A DNA stretch of 64,000 bases, from contig CM051034.1 in NCBI GenBank assembly GCA_027627225.1, forward strand, positions 10,232,761 through 10,296,760, given 5' to 3'. Position numbers and translations under genes: made by a program. This document shows positions 25,501 to 38,757 of the stretch, piece after piece. How positions within the stretch are numbered: position 1 is the stretch's first letter; every line of letters starts with the position of its first letter. The notes under the pieces are model-generated. The model did no database searches. It worked only from the letters and a program-made list of their open reading frames with translations, and was not told where the DNA came from. Source of the DNA: Congeria kusceri. Its lineage: Eukaryota; Mollusca; Bivalvia; Myida; Dreissenidae.

Positions 25501-26600
25501 AGAAAATGTTTCTAAGAAAAAACTGTCCACAAAAAAATCGTTTAAAAGTAAACGTGGTCTAAAGACAAATCGGTCAAAAGTCAAAACGGTCACACATTTA
25601 ACTTGGTACAAGTGAAAACGGTCACAAACTCAATTGGGTACATGTCAAAGCGGTCAAAAAATAAATAAGAAAAAGTAATAACGGTCACAAAGTAAATCGG
25701 TCGGAAGTCGAAACGGTCGAAAATAAACCGGTCACAACTGGAAACGTTTATAAAATAAGTTGTTCGCAAGTCAAAACGGTCAAAACTCAATCGTTCGAAA
25801 ATCAAATCGGACACAATGCAAATCGGTCACAATACATAACGGTCATAAAAGGAAATGGCACTTAGTAAAAACGTTCTAAAATGAATCGCTTAAAAGTAAT
25901 ATTGCTTCCATGACAAAGTCAAAACGGTCACAAACTAAATTGGGTGCCAGTGAAAACGGTACAAACTGAACTGTGAACCAGTGTTAACGGTCCCAAAGCC
26001 AAACGGTAAAAGTAAAACTGTAAAATACCGGTAACAAGCTATAACGGTCATATAACAAGTTTGTCTCCAGTCAAAACGGTCACTAAACGCATCAAATCGG
26101 ACGCAATGCAAGTCGGTCACAAGATATAACGGCCATAAAGCATAAATGGTCCTAAATCAAAACGCACTAACAACAAATCAGTCACAGGTCAAAACGGTCA
26201 AAAAACTAACCTATAACAACTGAAAACGGTCATAAATCAATTTGGTCAAAAGTCAAAACGGTCTAAAGATAAATCAGTTGCAAATCATATCGGACACAAT
26301 GGTCAAAACCCTTAACGGACATAAAAGAAAACGATCCTAAGAAAAAACGGTCAACAATCAAATCGTTTAAAAGTTAAAGTGGTCCGAAGACAATTCGGTC
26401 TCAAGTCAAAACGGTCACAAATTAAATTGGGTAAACGTCAAAGCGGTCACAAAATAAATTTGATAAAAGTAATAACAGTATAAGTTATCGGTCGGAAGTC
26501 AAAACGGTCAAAATAAACTGGTCACAACTGAAAAAAAAACAAATCGATCAAAAGTCAAAAAGGCCAACAAACAAATCGGTCAAAATTAAATAGTTTATGA
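22544..26600 (+). repeat. Macrosatellite unit 6 (4057 bp)
   Basis: Markers shared with unit 7 are gaaggaattc near 23533 (others have gaagcaattc), gtgctatcac near 24050, ggggaaacaag near 24108, and one A fewer in the run near 23585. It still has the 7-bp segment that breaks the 91-codon frame. The rear half matches unit 5'. Confidence 0.95.
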
Positions 26601-29600
26601 GTAATAGTGGTCACAACACACAAATCGGTCACAAGTGAAAACGGTCGCATACCTAATTCGGTCAAAACGGTGTCTAACTAAACTGGGTACAAGTCTTTAC
26701 GCCAATGGGTCACAAGTGCAAACATACCGGAAACATCCCATAACGGTCATAAAACAAGTTGGTCCTAAGTCAAAACGGTCACGAAAGAAATCGGTCACAA
26801 CTCAAATGGTAATTAAACAAATCGGTAGCAAATCAAATCGGACACAATGCAAATCGGTCAATAGCAAATCGGTCATACAACAAAGTGGTCCTAAGTCAAA
26901 ACGGTGAAAAACAAATCGGTCACAAGCGAAAACGGTCATAAAACAAAACTGCCACAACTAAACACTATCATTAAACAAGTTGGTCGCAAGTCAAAATGGT
27001 CAAAAAATCAAATAGGTCGCAAATCAAATCGGACACAATGCATATCTCTCACGAGACATAACGGTAATAAAACAAAATGGTCCTAAGTCAAAACGGTCAA
27101 AACACAAATCGGTCACAAGTGAAAAGTTCTACAATAAAATCGGTAACAACTCAAAACGTTCACTAAAAGAATGGGTAGCAATTCGAATTGGACACAAGCC
27201 GTAACGGCGATAACAGATGTTCGTAAGAGAAAACTTGAAACAAGTCGTTAAAAACGAATAATGGTCCCAAGACAAATCGGTCACAAGTTACTAAATCGGT
27301 CAGAAACTAAATTGGGTACAAGTCAAAACGGTCACACACTGAATTGGTTACAAGTCATTACGGTCACAAAGCCAACAGGTCACAAGTCAAACAGAAGTAA
27401 ACATACCGGTAATAAGCCATAAGGGTCATAAAACAAGTTGGTCCTAAGTCCACTCACAACATCGACACCAATCCCACATCTTCACACACTAAAATCTCAC
27501 ACCGGTCACATTTTCCACACCCGTCACATAAAAACCCACTACTCCACAGAACACACTCCACATTGATGGCTGCATTCGAGGAGTGATATGAAGGAATTCA
27601 TACATACGACACTGCAACAAATATGACATTTGTATTTCTTGTAAAAAACGATCAAACACGATCAAATATGGCTATACAACTGTTGAAAGTTTCCTAGTTG
27701 TTTATTTTCAGAATTTGATGTAAGATTACTTTCCGATAAATGGTACAGAGATGTTCATCCCTGTGACTTTCGTACGCAATGATGTGTTTATGCATTGGAA
27801 TTACTTGGAATGATTTGGTCTTTGTATGAAAATCAAGCCACTTCAATTTCAAAAACACTGATTGGGATTTCGCTGGAAAGTTAGAATTTAGTGAACATCT
27901 TTTCTCTACATTCAAACAACAATGCAATTCATTTCCAAATCAGACTATTGTTTGAAACAACATTCTGTAACAAACACTACATGAAAAACTCTTAACCTAG
28001 TATCAGAAAGCATGCAAACCGTCTTCAGGAGTTCACGTGACGGTAGGGTTTTTAGTGCTTTGCATATAAATACTACTAATACTAACGAGTACACTTTCAA
28101 TGCTCGGTGCTATCACACTGTCAATGCTCGGTTGCAATGGTAGCAAATTGTGCAGTCATATGTTGGGGAAACAAGACAACACACGGCATAATCTTTGTTA
28201 GTTATTTAAATCAATGTGAATGTGGCATTTGCGTATTCATGCCCCTTGTCGCTGAACTCCTGGGTTCAGTTTGTACAAGCACTTGTGCACGTTTTGGGTG
28301 ACCGTTATGTTGCAACTTTTGTTTATGTTTTCGGAAATACGATCAAAATAGGAAATACATTCTGTGTTCACTGTATGATTTTCAGTTACTTCTTATGTTA
28401 TACTACGTACCTATCCTAATCAGTTAGCGAAGATTACGTAGCGACGATGTGTCGTTGATATTGAATAGCCGCAATAAAAACAAATATATATAAATCTGTA
28501 TATGATCATACAATCAGAAACCAAGTGTAAGGCGTTTTGGACGTTAACACTGATGTATGTTACTTTCCAGTTACATCTTATGTTATATCACGTACCTTTC
28601 TTTGTCAAGTTGCAAAGATTACGTGTTCGTACATTTGAATAACGATTCATATAACAGGAGTTCTATAGCACTATTCATTTGTCTTTCACTGTAACAGGAG
28701 TACTATATTACTATTCCATTATTGTTCACCATAAATATCTGCATCGACCCTGTCATTTATTCGTTCCGCATAAACATGTGCTTTACACGGGTCAATCGCA
28801 TGCGATATCTGCAACAAACCACTGTATCGGTAAAGATTTTTTTTTTATTGCATTATGCTGTATCTAGCAGTCACTGTTTATAGCGATGATGTGTCGTTGC
28901 TATTAAATAGCCGCAGTACATACAAATATATCAAAAACTCTGCCCTCGATCATACGAAAAAAACCAAGCGTAAGGTGTTTATTACATGGACATTTACTAA
29001 TAACATTGCATAGTTGCGTTCGTTTCGTTGTACAGTTGAATAATTCCATTTGTGGGAATACCAAATGAAGGCCAAATTTATAGTGGTCACAATTCGGACA
29101 CACATCAAAACGGTCAAAAAATGAAACAAATCTGACAAAAGTCACAGTCGTCCCAAAACAAATCGGTCAAACGAAAAAAAAAAAATCGGTCATAACTCAA
29201 AACGGTCACTACACAAATCAGTCGCAATGCAAATCGATCATTAGGAAAAAAAAGTCGCTTAAAAGTAATAGTCGCAAGACAAAACGGTCAAATGTGAAAA
29301 CGGTCATAAAACAAGTTGTCCATAGGTCACAAAACAAATCGGTCAAAAGTCGAAACGGTCAACAAACAAATCGGTCACACTACAAAGTGGTCCTAAGTCA
29401 AAACGGTCAAACAGAAATCGGCAAACAAATAAACCGGGCACAACTTGAAAGCGATCAAAAAACAAATTGGTCGAAAGACAATATGGTCAAAACGCAAATA
29501 GGTCGTAAATCAAATCGGACACAATGCAAATCGTTCAAAAGCCATAACGGTCATTGAAGAAAATGTTTCTAAGAAAAAACTGTCCACAAAAAAATCGTTT

Positions 29601-30657
29601 AAAAGTAAAAGTGGTCTAAAGACAAATCGGTCAAAAGTCAAAACGGTCACACATTTAACTTGGTACAAGTGAAAACGGTCACAAACTCAATTGGGTACAT
29701 GTCAAAGCGGTCAAAAAATAAATAAGAAAAAGTAATAACGGTCACAAAGTAAATCGGTCGGAAGTCGAAACGGTCGAAAATAAACCGGTCACAACTGGAA
29801 ACGTTTATAAAATAAGTTGTTCGCAAGTCAAAACGGTCAAAACTCAATCGTTCGAAAATCAAATCGGACACAATGCAAATCGGTCACAATACATAACGGT
29901 CATAAAAGGAAATGGCACTTAGTAAAAACGTTCTAAAATGAATCGCTTAAAAGTAATATTGCTTCCATGACAAAGTCAAAACGGTCACAAACTAAATTGG
30001 GTGCCAGTGAAAACGGTACAAACTGAACTGTGAACCAGTGTTAACGGTCCCAAAGCCAAACGGTAAAAGTAAAACTGTAAAATACCGGTAACAAGCTATA
30101 ACGGTCATATAACAAGTTTGTCTCCAGTCAAAACGGTCACTAAACGCATCAAATCGGACGCAATGCAAGTCGGTCACAAGATATAACGGCCATAAAGCAT
30201 AAATGGTCCTAAATCAAAACGCACTAACAACAAATCAGTCACAGGTCAAAACGGTCAAAAAACTAACCTATAACAACTGAAAACGGTCATAAATCAATTT
30301 GGTCAAAAGTCAAAACGGTCTAAAGATAAATCAGTTGCAAATCATATCGGACACAATGGTCAAAACCCTTAACGGACATAAAAGAAAACGATCCTAAGAA
30401 AAAACGGTCAACAATCAAATCGTTTAAAAGTTAAAGTGGTCCGAAGACAATTCGGTCTCAAGTCAAAACGGTCACAAATTAAATTGGGTAAACGTCAAAG
30501 CGGTCACAAAATAAATTTGATAAAAGTAATAACAGTATAAGTTATCGGTCGGAAGTCAAAACGGTCAAAATAAACTGGTCACAACTGAAAAAAAAACAAA
30601 TCGATCAAAAGTCAAAAAGGCCAACAAACAAATCGGTCAAAATTAAATAGTTTATGA
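26601..30657 (+). repeat. Macrosatellite unit 7 (4057 bp)
   Basis: Nearly identical to unit 6. Differences seen are acaagttgtcc near 29310 and taaaagtggtc near 29605. It is the last unit, going right, to keep the 7-bp segment inside the small frame. Confidence 0.95.
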
Positions 30658-33600
30658 GTAATAGTGGTCACAACACACAAATCGGTCACAAGTGAAAACG
30701 GTCGAATACCTAATTCGGTCAAAACGGTGTCTAACTAAACTGGGTACAAGTCTTTACGCCAATGGGTCACAAGTGCAAACATACCGGAAACATCCCATAA
30801 CGGTCATAAAACAAGTTGGTCCTAAGTCAAAACGGTCACGAAAGAAATCGGTCACAACTCAAATGGTAATTAAACAAATCGGTAGCAAATCAAATCGGAC
30901 ACAATGCAAATCGGTCAATAGCAAATCGGTCATACAACAAAGTGGTCCTAAGTCAAAACGGTGAAAAACCAATCGGTCACAAGCGAAAACGGTCATAAAA
31001 CAAAACTGCCACAACTAAACACTATCATTAAACAAGTTGGTCGCAAGTCAAAATGGTCAAAAAATCAAATAGGTCGCAAATCAAATCGGACACAATGCAT
31101 ATCTCTCACGAGACATAACGGTAATAAAACAAAATGGTCCTAAGTCAAAACGGTCAAAACACAAATCGGTCACAAGTGAAAAGTTCTACAATAAAATCGG
31201 TAACAACTCAAAACGTTCACTAAAAGAATGGGTAGCAATTCGAATTGGACACAAGCCGTAACGGCGATAACAGATGTTCGTAAGAGAAAACTTGAAACAA
31301 GTCGTTAAAAACGAATAATGGTCCCAAGACAAATCGGTCACAAGTTACTAAATCGGTCAGAAACTAAATTGGGTACAAGTCAAAACGGTCACACACTGAA
31401 TTGGTTACAAGTCATTACGGTCACAAAGCCAACAGGTCACAAGTCAAACAGAAGTAAACATACCGGTAATAAGCCATAAGGGTCATAAAACAAGTTGGTC
31501 CTAAGTCCACTCACAACATCGACACCAATCCCACATCTTCACACACTAAAATCTCACACCGGTCACATTTTCCACACCCGTCACATAAAAACCCACTACT
31601 CCACAGAACACACTCCACATTGATGGCTGCATTCGAGGAGTGATATGAAGCAATTCATACATACGACACTGCAACAAATATGACATTTGTATTTCTTGTA
31701 AAAAACGATCAAACACGATCAAATATGGCTATACAACTGTTGAAAGTTTCCTAGTTGTTTATTTTCAGAATTTGATGTAAGATTACTTTCCGATAAATGG
31801 TACAGAGATGTTCATCCCTGTGACTTTCGTACGCAATGATGTGTTTATGCATTGGAATTACTTGGAATGATTTGGTCTTTGTATGAAAATCAAGCCACTT
31901 CAATTTCAAAAACACTGATTGGGATTTCGCTGGAAAGTTAGAATTTAGTGAACATCTTTTCTCTACATTCAAACAACAATGCAATTCATTTCCAAATCAG
32001 ACTATTGTTTGAAACAACATTCTGTAACAAACACTACATGAAAAACTCTTAACCTAGTATCAGAAAGCATGCAAACCGTCTTCAGGAGTTCACGTGACGG
32101 TAGGGTTTTTAGTGCTTTGCATATAAATACTACTAATACTAACGAGTACACTTTCAATGCTCGGTGCTATCACACTGTCAATGCTCGGTTGCAATGGTAG
32201 CAAATTGTGCAGTCATATGTTGGGGAAACAAGACAACACACGGCATAATCTTTGTTAGTTATTTAAATCAATGTGAATGTGGCATTTGTGTATTCATGTC
32301 GCTGAACTCCTGGGTTCAGTTTGTACAAGCACTTGTGCACGTTTTGGGTGACCGTTATGTTGCAACTTTTGTTTATGTTTTCGGAAATACGATCAAAATA
32401 GGAAATACATTCTGTGTTCACTGTATGATTTTCAGTTACTTCTTATGTTATACTACGTACCTATCCTAATCAGTTAGCGAAGATTACGTAGCGACGATGT
32501 GTCGTTGATATTGAATAGCCGCAATAAAAACAAATATATATAAATCTGTATATGATCATACAATCAGAAACCAAGTGTAAGGCGTTTTGGACGTTAACAC
32601 TGATGTATGTTACTTTCCAGTTACATCTTATGTTATATCACGTACCTTTCTTTGTCAAGTTGCAAAGATTACGTGTTCGTACATTTGAATAACGATTCAT
32701 ATAACAGGAGTTCTATAGCACTATTCATTTGTCTTTCACTGTAACAGGAGTACTATATTACTATTCCATTATTGTTCACCATAAATATCTGCATCGACCC
32801 TGTCATTTATTCGTTCCGCATAAACATGTGCTTTACACGGGTCAATCGCATGCGATATCTGCAACAAACCACTGTATCGGTAAAGATTTTTTTTTTATTG
32901 CATTATGCTGTATCTAGCAGTCACTGTTTATAGCGATGATGTGTCGTTGCTATTAAATAGCCGCAGTACATACAAATATATCAAAAACTCTGCCCTCGAT
33001 CATACGAAAAAAACCAAGCGTAAGGTGTTTATTACATGGACATTTACTAATAACATTGCATAGTTGCGTTCGTTTCGTTGTACAGTTGAATAATTCCATT
33101 TGTGGGAATACCAAATGAAGGCCAAATTTATAGTGGTCACAATTCGGACACACATCAAAACGGTCAAAAAATGAAACAAATCTGACAAAAGTCACAGTCG
33201 TCCCAAAACAAATCGGTCAAACGAAAAAAAAAAAATCGGTCACAACTCAAAACGGTCACTACACAAATCAGTCGCAATGCAAATCGATGATTAGGAAAAA
33301 AAAGTCGCTTAAAAGTAATAGTCGCAAGACAAAACGGTCAAATGTGAAAACGGTCATAAAACAAGTTGTCCATAGGTCACAAAACAAATCGGTCAAAAGT
33401 CGAAACGGTCAACAAACAAATCGGTCACACTACAAAGTGGTCCTAAGTCAAAACGGTCATACAGAAATCGGCAAACAAATAAACCGGGCACAACTTGAAA
33501 GCGATCAAAAAACAAATTGGTCGAAAGACAATATGGTCAAAACGCAAATAGGTCGTAAATCAAATCGGACACAATGCAAATCGTTCAAAAGCCATAACGG

Positions 33601-34707
33601 TCATTGAAGAAAATGTTTCTAAGAAAAAACTGTCCACAAAAAAATCGTTTAAAAGTAAAAGTGGTCTAAAGACAAATCGGTCAAAAGTCAAAACGGTCAC
33701 ACATTTAACTTGGTACAAGTGAAAACGGTCACAAACTCAATTGGGTACATGTCAAAGCGGTCAAAAAATAAATAAGAAAAAGTAATAACGGTCACAAAGT
33801 AAATCGGTCGGAAGTCGAAACGGTCGAAAATAAACCGGTCACAACTGGAAACGTTTATAAAATAAGTTGTTCGCAAGTCAAAACGGTCAAAACTCAATCG
33901 TTCGAAAATCAAATCGGACACAATGCAAATCGGTCACAATACATAACGGTCATAAAAGGAAATGGCACTTAGTAAAAACGTTCTAAAATGAATCGCTTAA
34001 AAGTAATATTGCTTCCATGACAAAGTCAAAACGGTCACAAACTAAATTGGGTGCCAGTGAAAACGGTACAAACTGAACTGTGAACCAGTGTTAACGGTCC
34101 CAAAGCCAAACGGTAAAAGTAAAACTGTAAAATACCGGTAACAAGCTATAACGGTCATATAACAAGTTTGTCTCCAGTCAAAACGGTCACTAAACGCATC
34201 AAATCGGACGCAATGCAAGTCGGTCACAAGATATAACGGCCATAAAGCATAAATGGTCCTAAATCAAAACGCACTAACAACAAATCAGTCACAGGTCAAA
34301 ACGGTCAAAAAACTAACCTATAACAACTGAAAACGGTCATAAATCAATTTGGTCAAAAGTCAAAACGGTCTAAAGATAAATCAGTTGCAAATCATATCGG
34401 ACACAATGGTCAAAACCCTTAACGGACATAAAAGAAAACGATCCTAAGAAAAAACGGTCAACAATCAAATCGTTTAAAAGTTAAAGTGGTCCGAAGACAA
34501 TTCGGTCTCAAGTCAAAACGGTCACAAATTAAATTGGGTAAACGTCAAAGCGGTCACAAAATAAATTTGATAAAAGTAATAACAGTATAAGTTATCGGTC
34601 GGAAGTCAAAACGGTCAAAATAAACTGGTCACAACTGAAAAAAAAACAAATCGATCAAAAGTCAAAAAGGCCAACAAACAAATCGGTCAAAATTAAATAG
34701 TTTATGA
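30658..34707 (+). repeat. Macrosatellite unit 8 (4050 bp)
   Basis: This is the first unit without the 7-bp segment (near 32298), which accounts for the 4057 to 4050 length change, so the 91-codon frame is open. Private change: gtcgaatacc near 30703 instead of gtcgcatacc. It shares atcgatgattagg near 33283 with unit 10. Confidence 0.95.
32194..32469 (+). CDS. Hypothetical 91-aa Cys-rich hydrophobic peptide, unit 8
   Basis: Start ATG chosen because it is the only ATG start of this frame; ten codons upstream the frame opens only at GTG. The product would have eight cysteines (residues 5, 9, 27, 29, 32, 74, 77, 85), very few charges (K13, E28, D53, R54, K68) and two hydrophobic stretches (about 40-63 and 72-90) that could cross or lie in a membrane. 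I recognise no domain. The TATA box starts 72 bp upstream at 32122, and an AATAAA follows the stop by 53 nt at 32523. T-rich DNA gives hydrophobic peptides by chance, so coding status is doubtful. Confidence 0.2.
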   Translation: MVANCAVICWGNKTTHGIIFVSYLNQCECGICVFMSLNSWVQFVQALVHVLGDRYVATFVYVFGNTIKIGNTFCVHCMIFSYFLCYTTYLS

Positions 34708-37700
34708 GTAATAGTGGTCACAACACACAAATCGGTCACAAGTGAAAACGGTCGCATACCTAATTCGGTCAAAACGGTGTCTAACTAAACTGGGTACAAG
34801 TCTTTACGCCAATGGGTCACAAGTGCAAACATACCGGAAACATCCCATAACGGTCATAAAACAAGTTGGTCCTAAGTCAAAACGGTCACGAAAGAAATCG
34901 GTCACAACTCAAATGGTAATTAAACAAATCGGTAGCAAATCAAATCGGACACAATGCAAATCGGTCAATAGCAAATCGGTCATACAACAAAGTGGTCCTA
35001 AGTCAAAACGGTGAAAAACCAATCGGTCACAAGCGAAAACGGTCATAAAACAAAACTGCCACAACTAAACACTATCATTAAACAAGTTGGTCGCAAGTCA
35101 AAATGGTCAAAAAATCAAATAGGTCGCAAATCAAATCGGACACAATGCATATCTCTCACGAGACATAACGGTAATAAAACAAAATGGTCCTAAGTCAAAA
35201 CGGTCAAAACACAAATCGGTCACAAGTGAAAAGTTCTACAATAAAATCGGTAACAACTCAAAACGTTCACTAAAAGAATGGGTAGCAATTCGAATTGGAC
35301 ACAAGCCGTAACGGCGATAACAGATGTTCGTAAGAGAAAACTTGAAACAAGTCGTTAAAAACGAATAATGGTCCCAAGACAAATCGGTCACAAGTTACTA
35401 AATCGGTCAGAAACTAAATTGGGTACAAGTCAAAACGGTCACACACTGAATTGGTTACAAGTCATTACGGTCACAAAGCCAACAGGTCACAAGTCAAACA
35501 GAAGTAAACATACCGGTAATAAGCCATAACGGTCATAAAACAAGTTGGTCCTAAGTCCACTCACAACATCGACACCAATCCCACATCTTCACACACTAAA
35601 ATCTCACACCGGTCACATTTTCCACACCCGTCACATAAAAACCCACTACTCCACAGAACACACTCCACATTGATGGCTGCATTCGAGGAGTGATATGAAG
35701 CAATTCATACATACGACACTGCAACAAATATGACATTTGTATTTCTTGTAAAAAACGATCAAACACGATCAAATATGGCTATACAACTGTTGAAAGTTTC
35801 CTAGTTGTTTATTTTCAGAATTTGATGTAAGATTACTTTCCGATAAATGGTACAGAGATGTTCATCCCTGTGACTTTCGTACGCAATGATGTGTTTATGC
35901 ATTGGAATTACTTGGAATGATTTGGTCTTTGTATGAAAATCAAGCCACTTCAATTTCAAAAACACTGATTGGGATTTCGCTGGAAAGTTAGAATTTAGTG
36001 AACATCTTTTCTCTACATTCAAACAACAATGCAATTCATTTCCAAATCAGACTATTGTTTGAAACAACATTCTGTAACAAACACTACATGAAAACCTCTT
36101 AACCTAGTATCAGAAAGCATGCAAACCGTCTTCAGGAGTTCACGTGACGGTAGGGTTTTTAGTGCTTTGCATATAAATACTACTAATACTAACGAGTACA
36201 CTTTCAATGCTCGGTGCTATCACACTGTCAATGCTCGGTTGCAATGGTAGCAAATTGTGCAGTCATATGTTGGGGAAACAAGACAACACACGGCATAATC
36301 TTTGTTAGTTATTTAAATCAATGTGAATGTGGCATTTGTGTATTCATGTCGCTGAACTCCTGGGTTCAGTTTGTACAAGCACTTGTGCACGTTTTGGGTG
36401 ACCGTTATGTTGCAACTTTTGTTTATGTTTTCGGAAATACGATCAAAATAGGAAATACATTCTGTGTTCACTGTATGATTTTCAGTTACTTCTTATGTTA
36501 TACTACGTACCTATCCTAATCAGTTAGCGAAGATTACGTAGCGACGATGTGTCGTTGATATTGAATAGCCGCAATAAAAACAAATATATATAAATCTGTA
36601 TATGATCATACAATCAGAAACCAAGTGTAAGGCGTTTTGGACGTTAACACTGATGTATGTTACTTTCCAGTTACATCTTATGTTATATCACGTACCTTTC
36701 TTTGTCAAGTTGCAAAGATTACGTGTTCGTACATTTGAATAACGATTCATATAACAGGAGTTCTATAGCACTATTCATTTGTCTTTCACTGTAACAGGAG
36801 TACTATATTACTATTCCATTATTGTTCACCATAAATATCTGCATCGACCCTGTCATTTATTCGTTCCGCATAAACATGTGCTTTACACGGGTCAATCGCA
36901 TGCGATATCTGCAACAAACCACTGTATCGGTAAAGATTTTTTTTTTATTGCATTATGCTGTATCTAGCAGTCACTGTTTATAGCGATGATGTGTCGTTGC
37001 TATTAAATAGCCGCAGTACATACAAATATATCAAAAACTCTGCCCTCGATCATACGAAAAAAACCAAGCGTAAGGTGTTTATTACATGGACATTTACTAA
37101 TAACATTGCATAGTTGCGTTCGTTTCGTTGTACAGTTGAATAATTCCATTTGTGGGAATACCAAATGAAGGCCAAATTTATAGTGGTCACAATTCGGACA
37201 CACATCAAAACGGTCAAAAAATGAAACAAATCTGACAAAAGTCACAGTCGTCCCAAAACAAATCGGTCAAACGAAAAAAAAAAAATCGGTCACAACTCAA
37301 AACGGTCACTACACAAATCAGTCGCAATGCAAATCGATCATTAGGAAAAAAAAGTCGCTTAAAAGTAATAGTCGCAAGACAAAACGGTCAAATGTGAAAA
37401 CGGTCATAAAACAAGTTGTCCATAGGTCACAAAACAAATCGGTCAAAAGTCGAAACGGTCAACAAACAAATCGGTCACACTACAAAGTGGTCCTAAGTCA
37501 AAACGGTCATACAGAAATCGGCAAACAAATAAACCGGGCACAACTTGAAAGCGATCAAAAAACAAATTGGTCGAAAGACAATATGGTCAAAACGCAAATA
37601 GGTCGTAAATCAAATCGGACACAATGCAAATCGTTCAAAAGCCATAACGGTCATTGAAGAAAATGTTTCTAAGAAAAAACTGTCCACAAAAAAATCGTTT

Positions 37701-38757
37701 AAAAGCAAAAGTGGTCTAAAGACAAATCGGTCAAAAGTCAAAACGGTCACACATTTAACTTGGTACAAGTGAAAACGGTCACAAACTCAATTGGGTACAT
37801 GTCAAAGCGGTCAAAAAATAAATAAGAAAAAGTAATAACGGTCACAAAGTAAATCGGTCGGAAGTCGAAACGGTCGAAAATAAACCGGTCACAACTGGAA
37901 ACGTTTATAAAATAAGTTGTTCGCAAGTCAAAACGGTCAAAACTCAATCGTTCGAAAATCAAATCGGACACAATGCAAATCGGTCACAATACATAACGGT
38001 CATAAAAGGAAATGGCACTTAGTAAAAACGTTCTAAAATGAATCGCTTAAAAGTAATATTGCTTCCATGACAAAGTCAAAACGGTCACAAACTAAATTGG
38101 GTGCCAGTGAAAACGGTACAAACTGAACTGTGAACCAGTGTTAACGGTCCCAAAGCCAAACGGTAAAAGTAAAACTGTAAAATACCGGTAACAAGCTATA
38201 ACGGTCATATAACAAGTTTGTCTCCAGTCAAAACGGTCACTAAACGCATCAAATCGGACGCAATGCAAGTCGGTCACAAGATATAACGGCCATAAAGCAT
38301 AAATGGTCCTAAATCAAAACGCACTAACAACAAATCAGTCACAGGTCAAAACGGTCAAAAAACTAACCTATAACAACTGAAAACGGTCATAAATCAATTT
38401 GGTCAAAAGTCAAAACGGTCTAAAGATAAATCAGTTGCAAATCATATCGGACACAATGGTCAAAACCCTTAACGGACATAAAAGAAAACGATCCTAAGAA
38501 AAAACGGTCAACAATCAAATCGTTTAAAAGTTAAAGTGGTCCGAAGACAATTCGGTCTCAAGTCAAAACGGTCACAAATTAAATTGGGTAAACGTCAAAG
38601 CGGTCACAAAATAAATTTGATAAAAGTAATAACAGTATAAGTTATCGGTCGGAAGTCAAAACGGTCAAAATAAACTGGTCACAACTGAAAAAAAAACAAA
38701 TCGATCAAAAGTCAAAAAGGCCAACAAACAAATCGGTCAAAATTAAATAGTTTATGA
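34708..38757 (+). repeat. Macrosatellite unit 9 (4050 bp)
   Basis: Like unit 8 but with ccataacggtcat near 35524 and private changes gaaaacctc near 36091 and aaaagcaaaag near 37702. Confidence 0.95.
36244..36519 (+). CDS. Hypothetical 91-aa peptide, unit 9
   Basis: Same predicted peptide as in unit 8. TATA starts at 36172 and AATAAA is at 36573. No coding difference noticed. Confidence 0.2.
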   Translation: MVANCAVICWGNKTTHGIIFVSYLNQCECGICVFMSLNSWVQFVQALVHVLGDRYVATFVYVFGNTIKIGNTFCVHCMIFSYFLCYTTYLS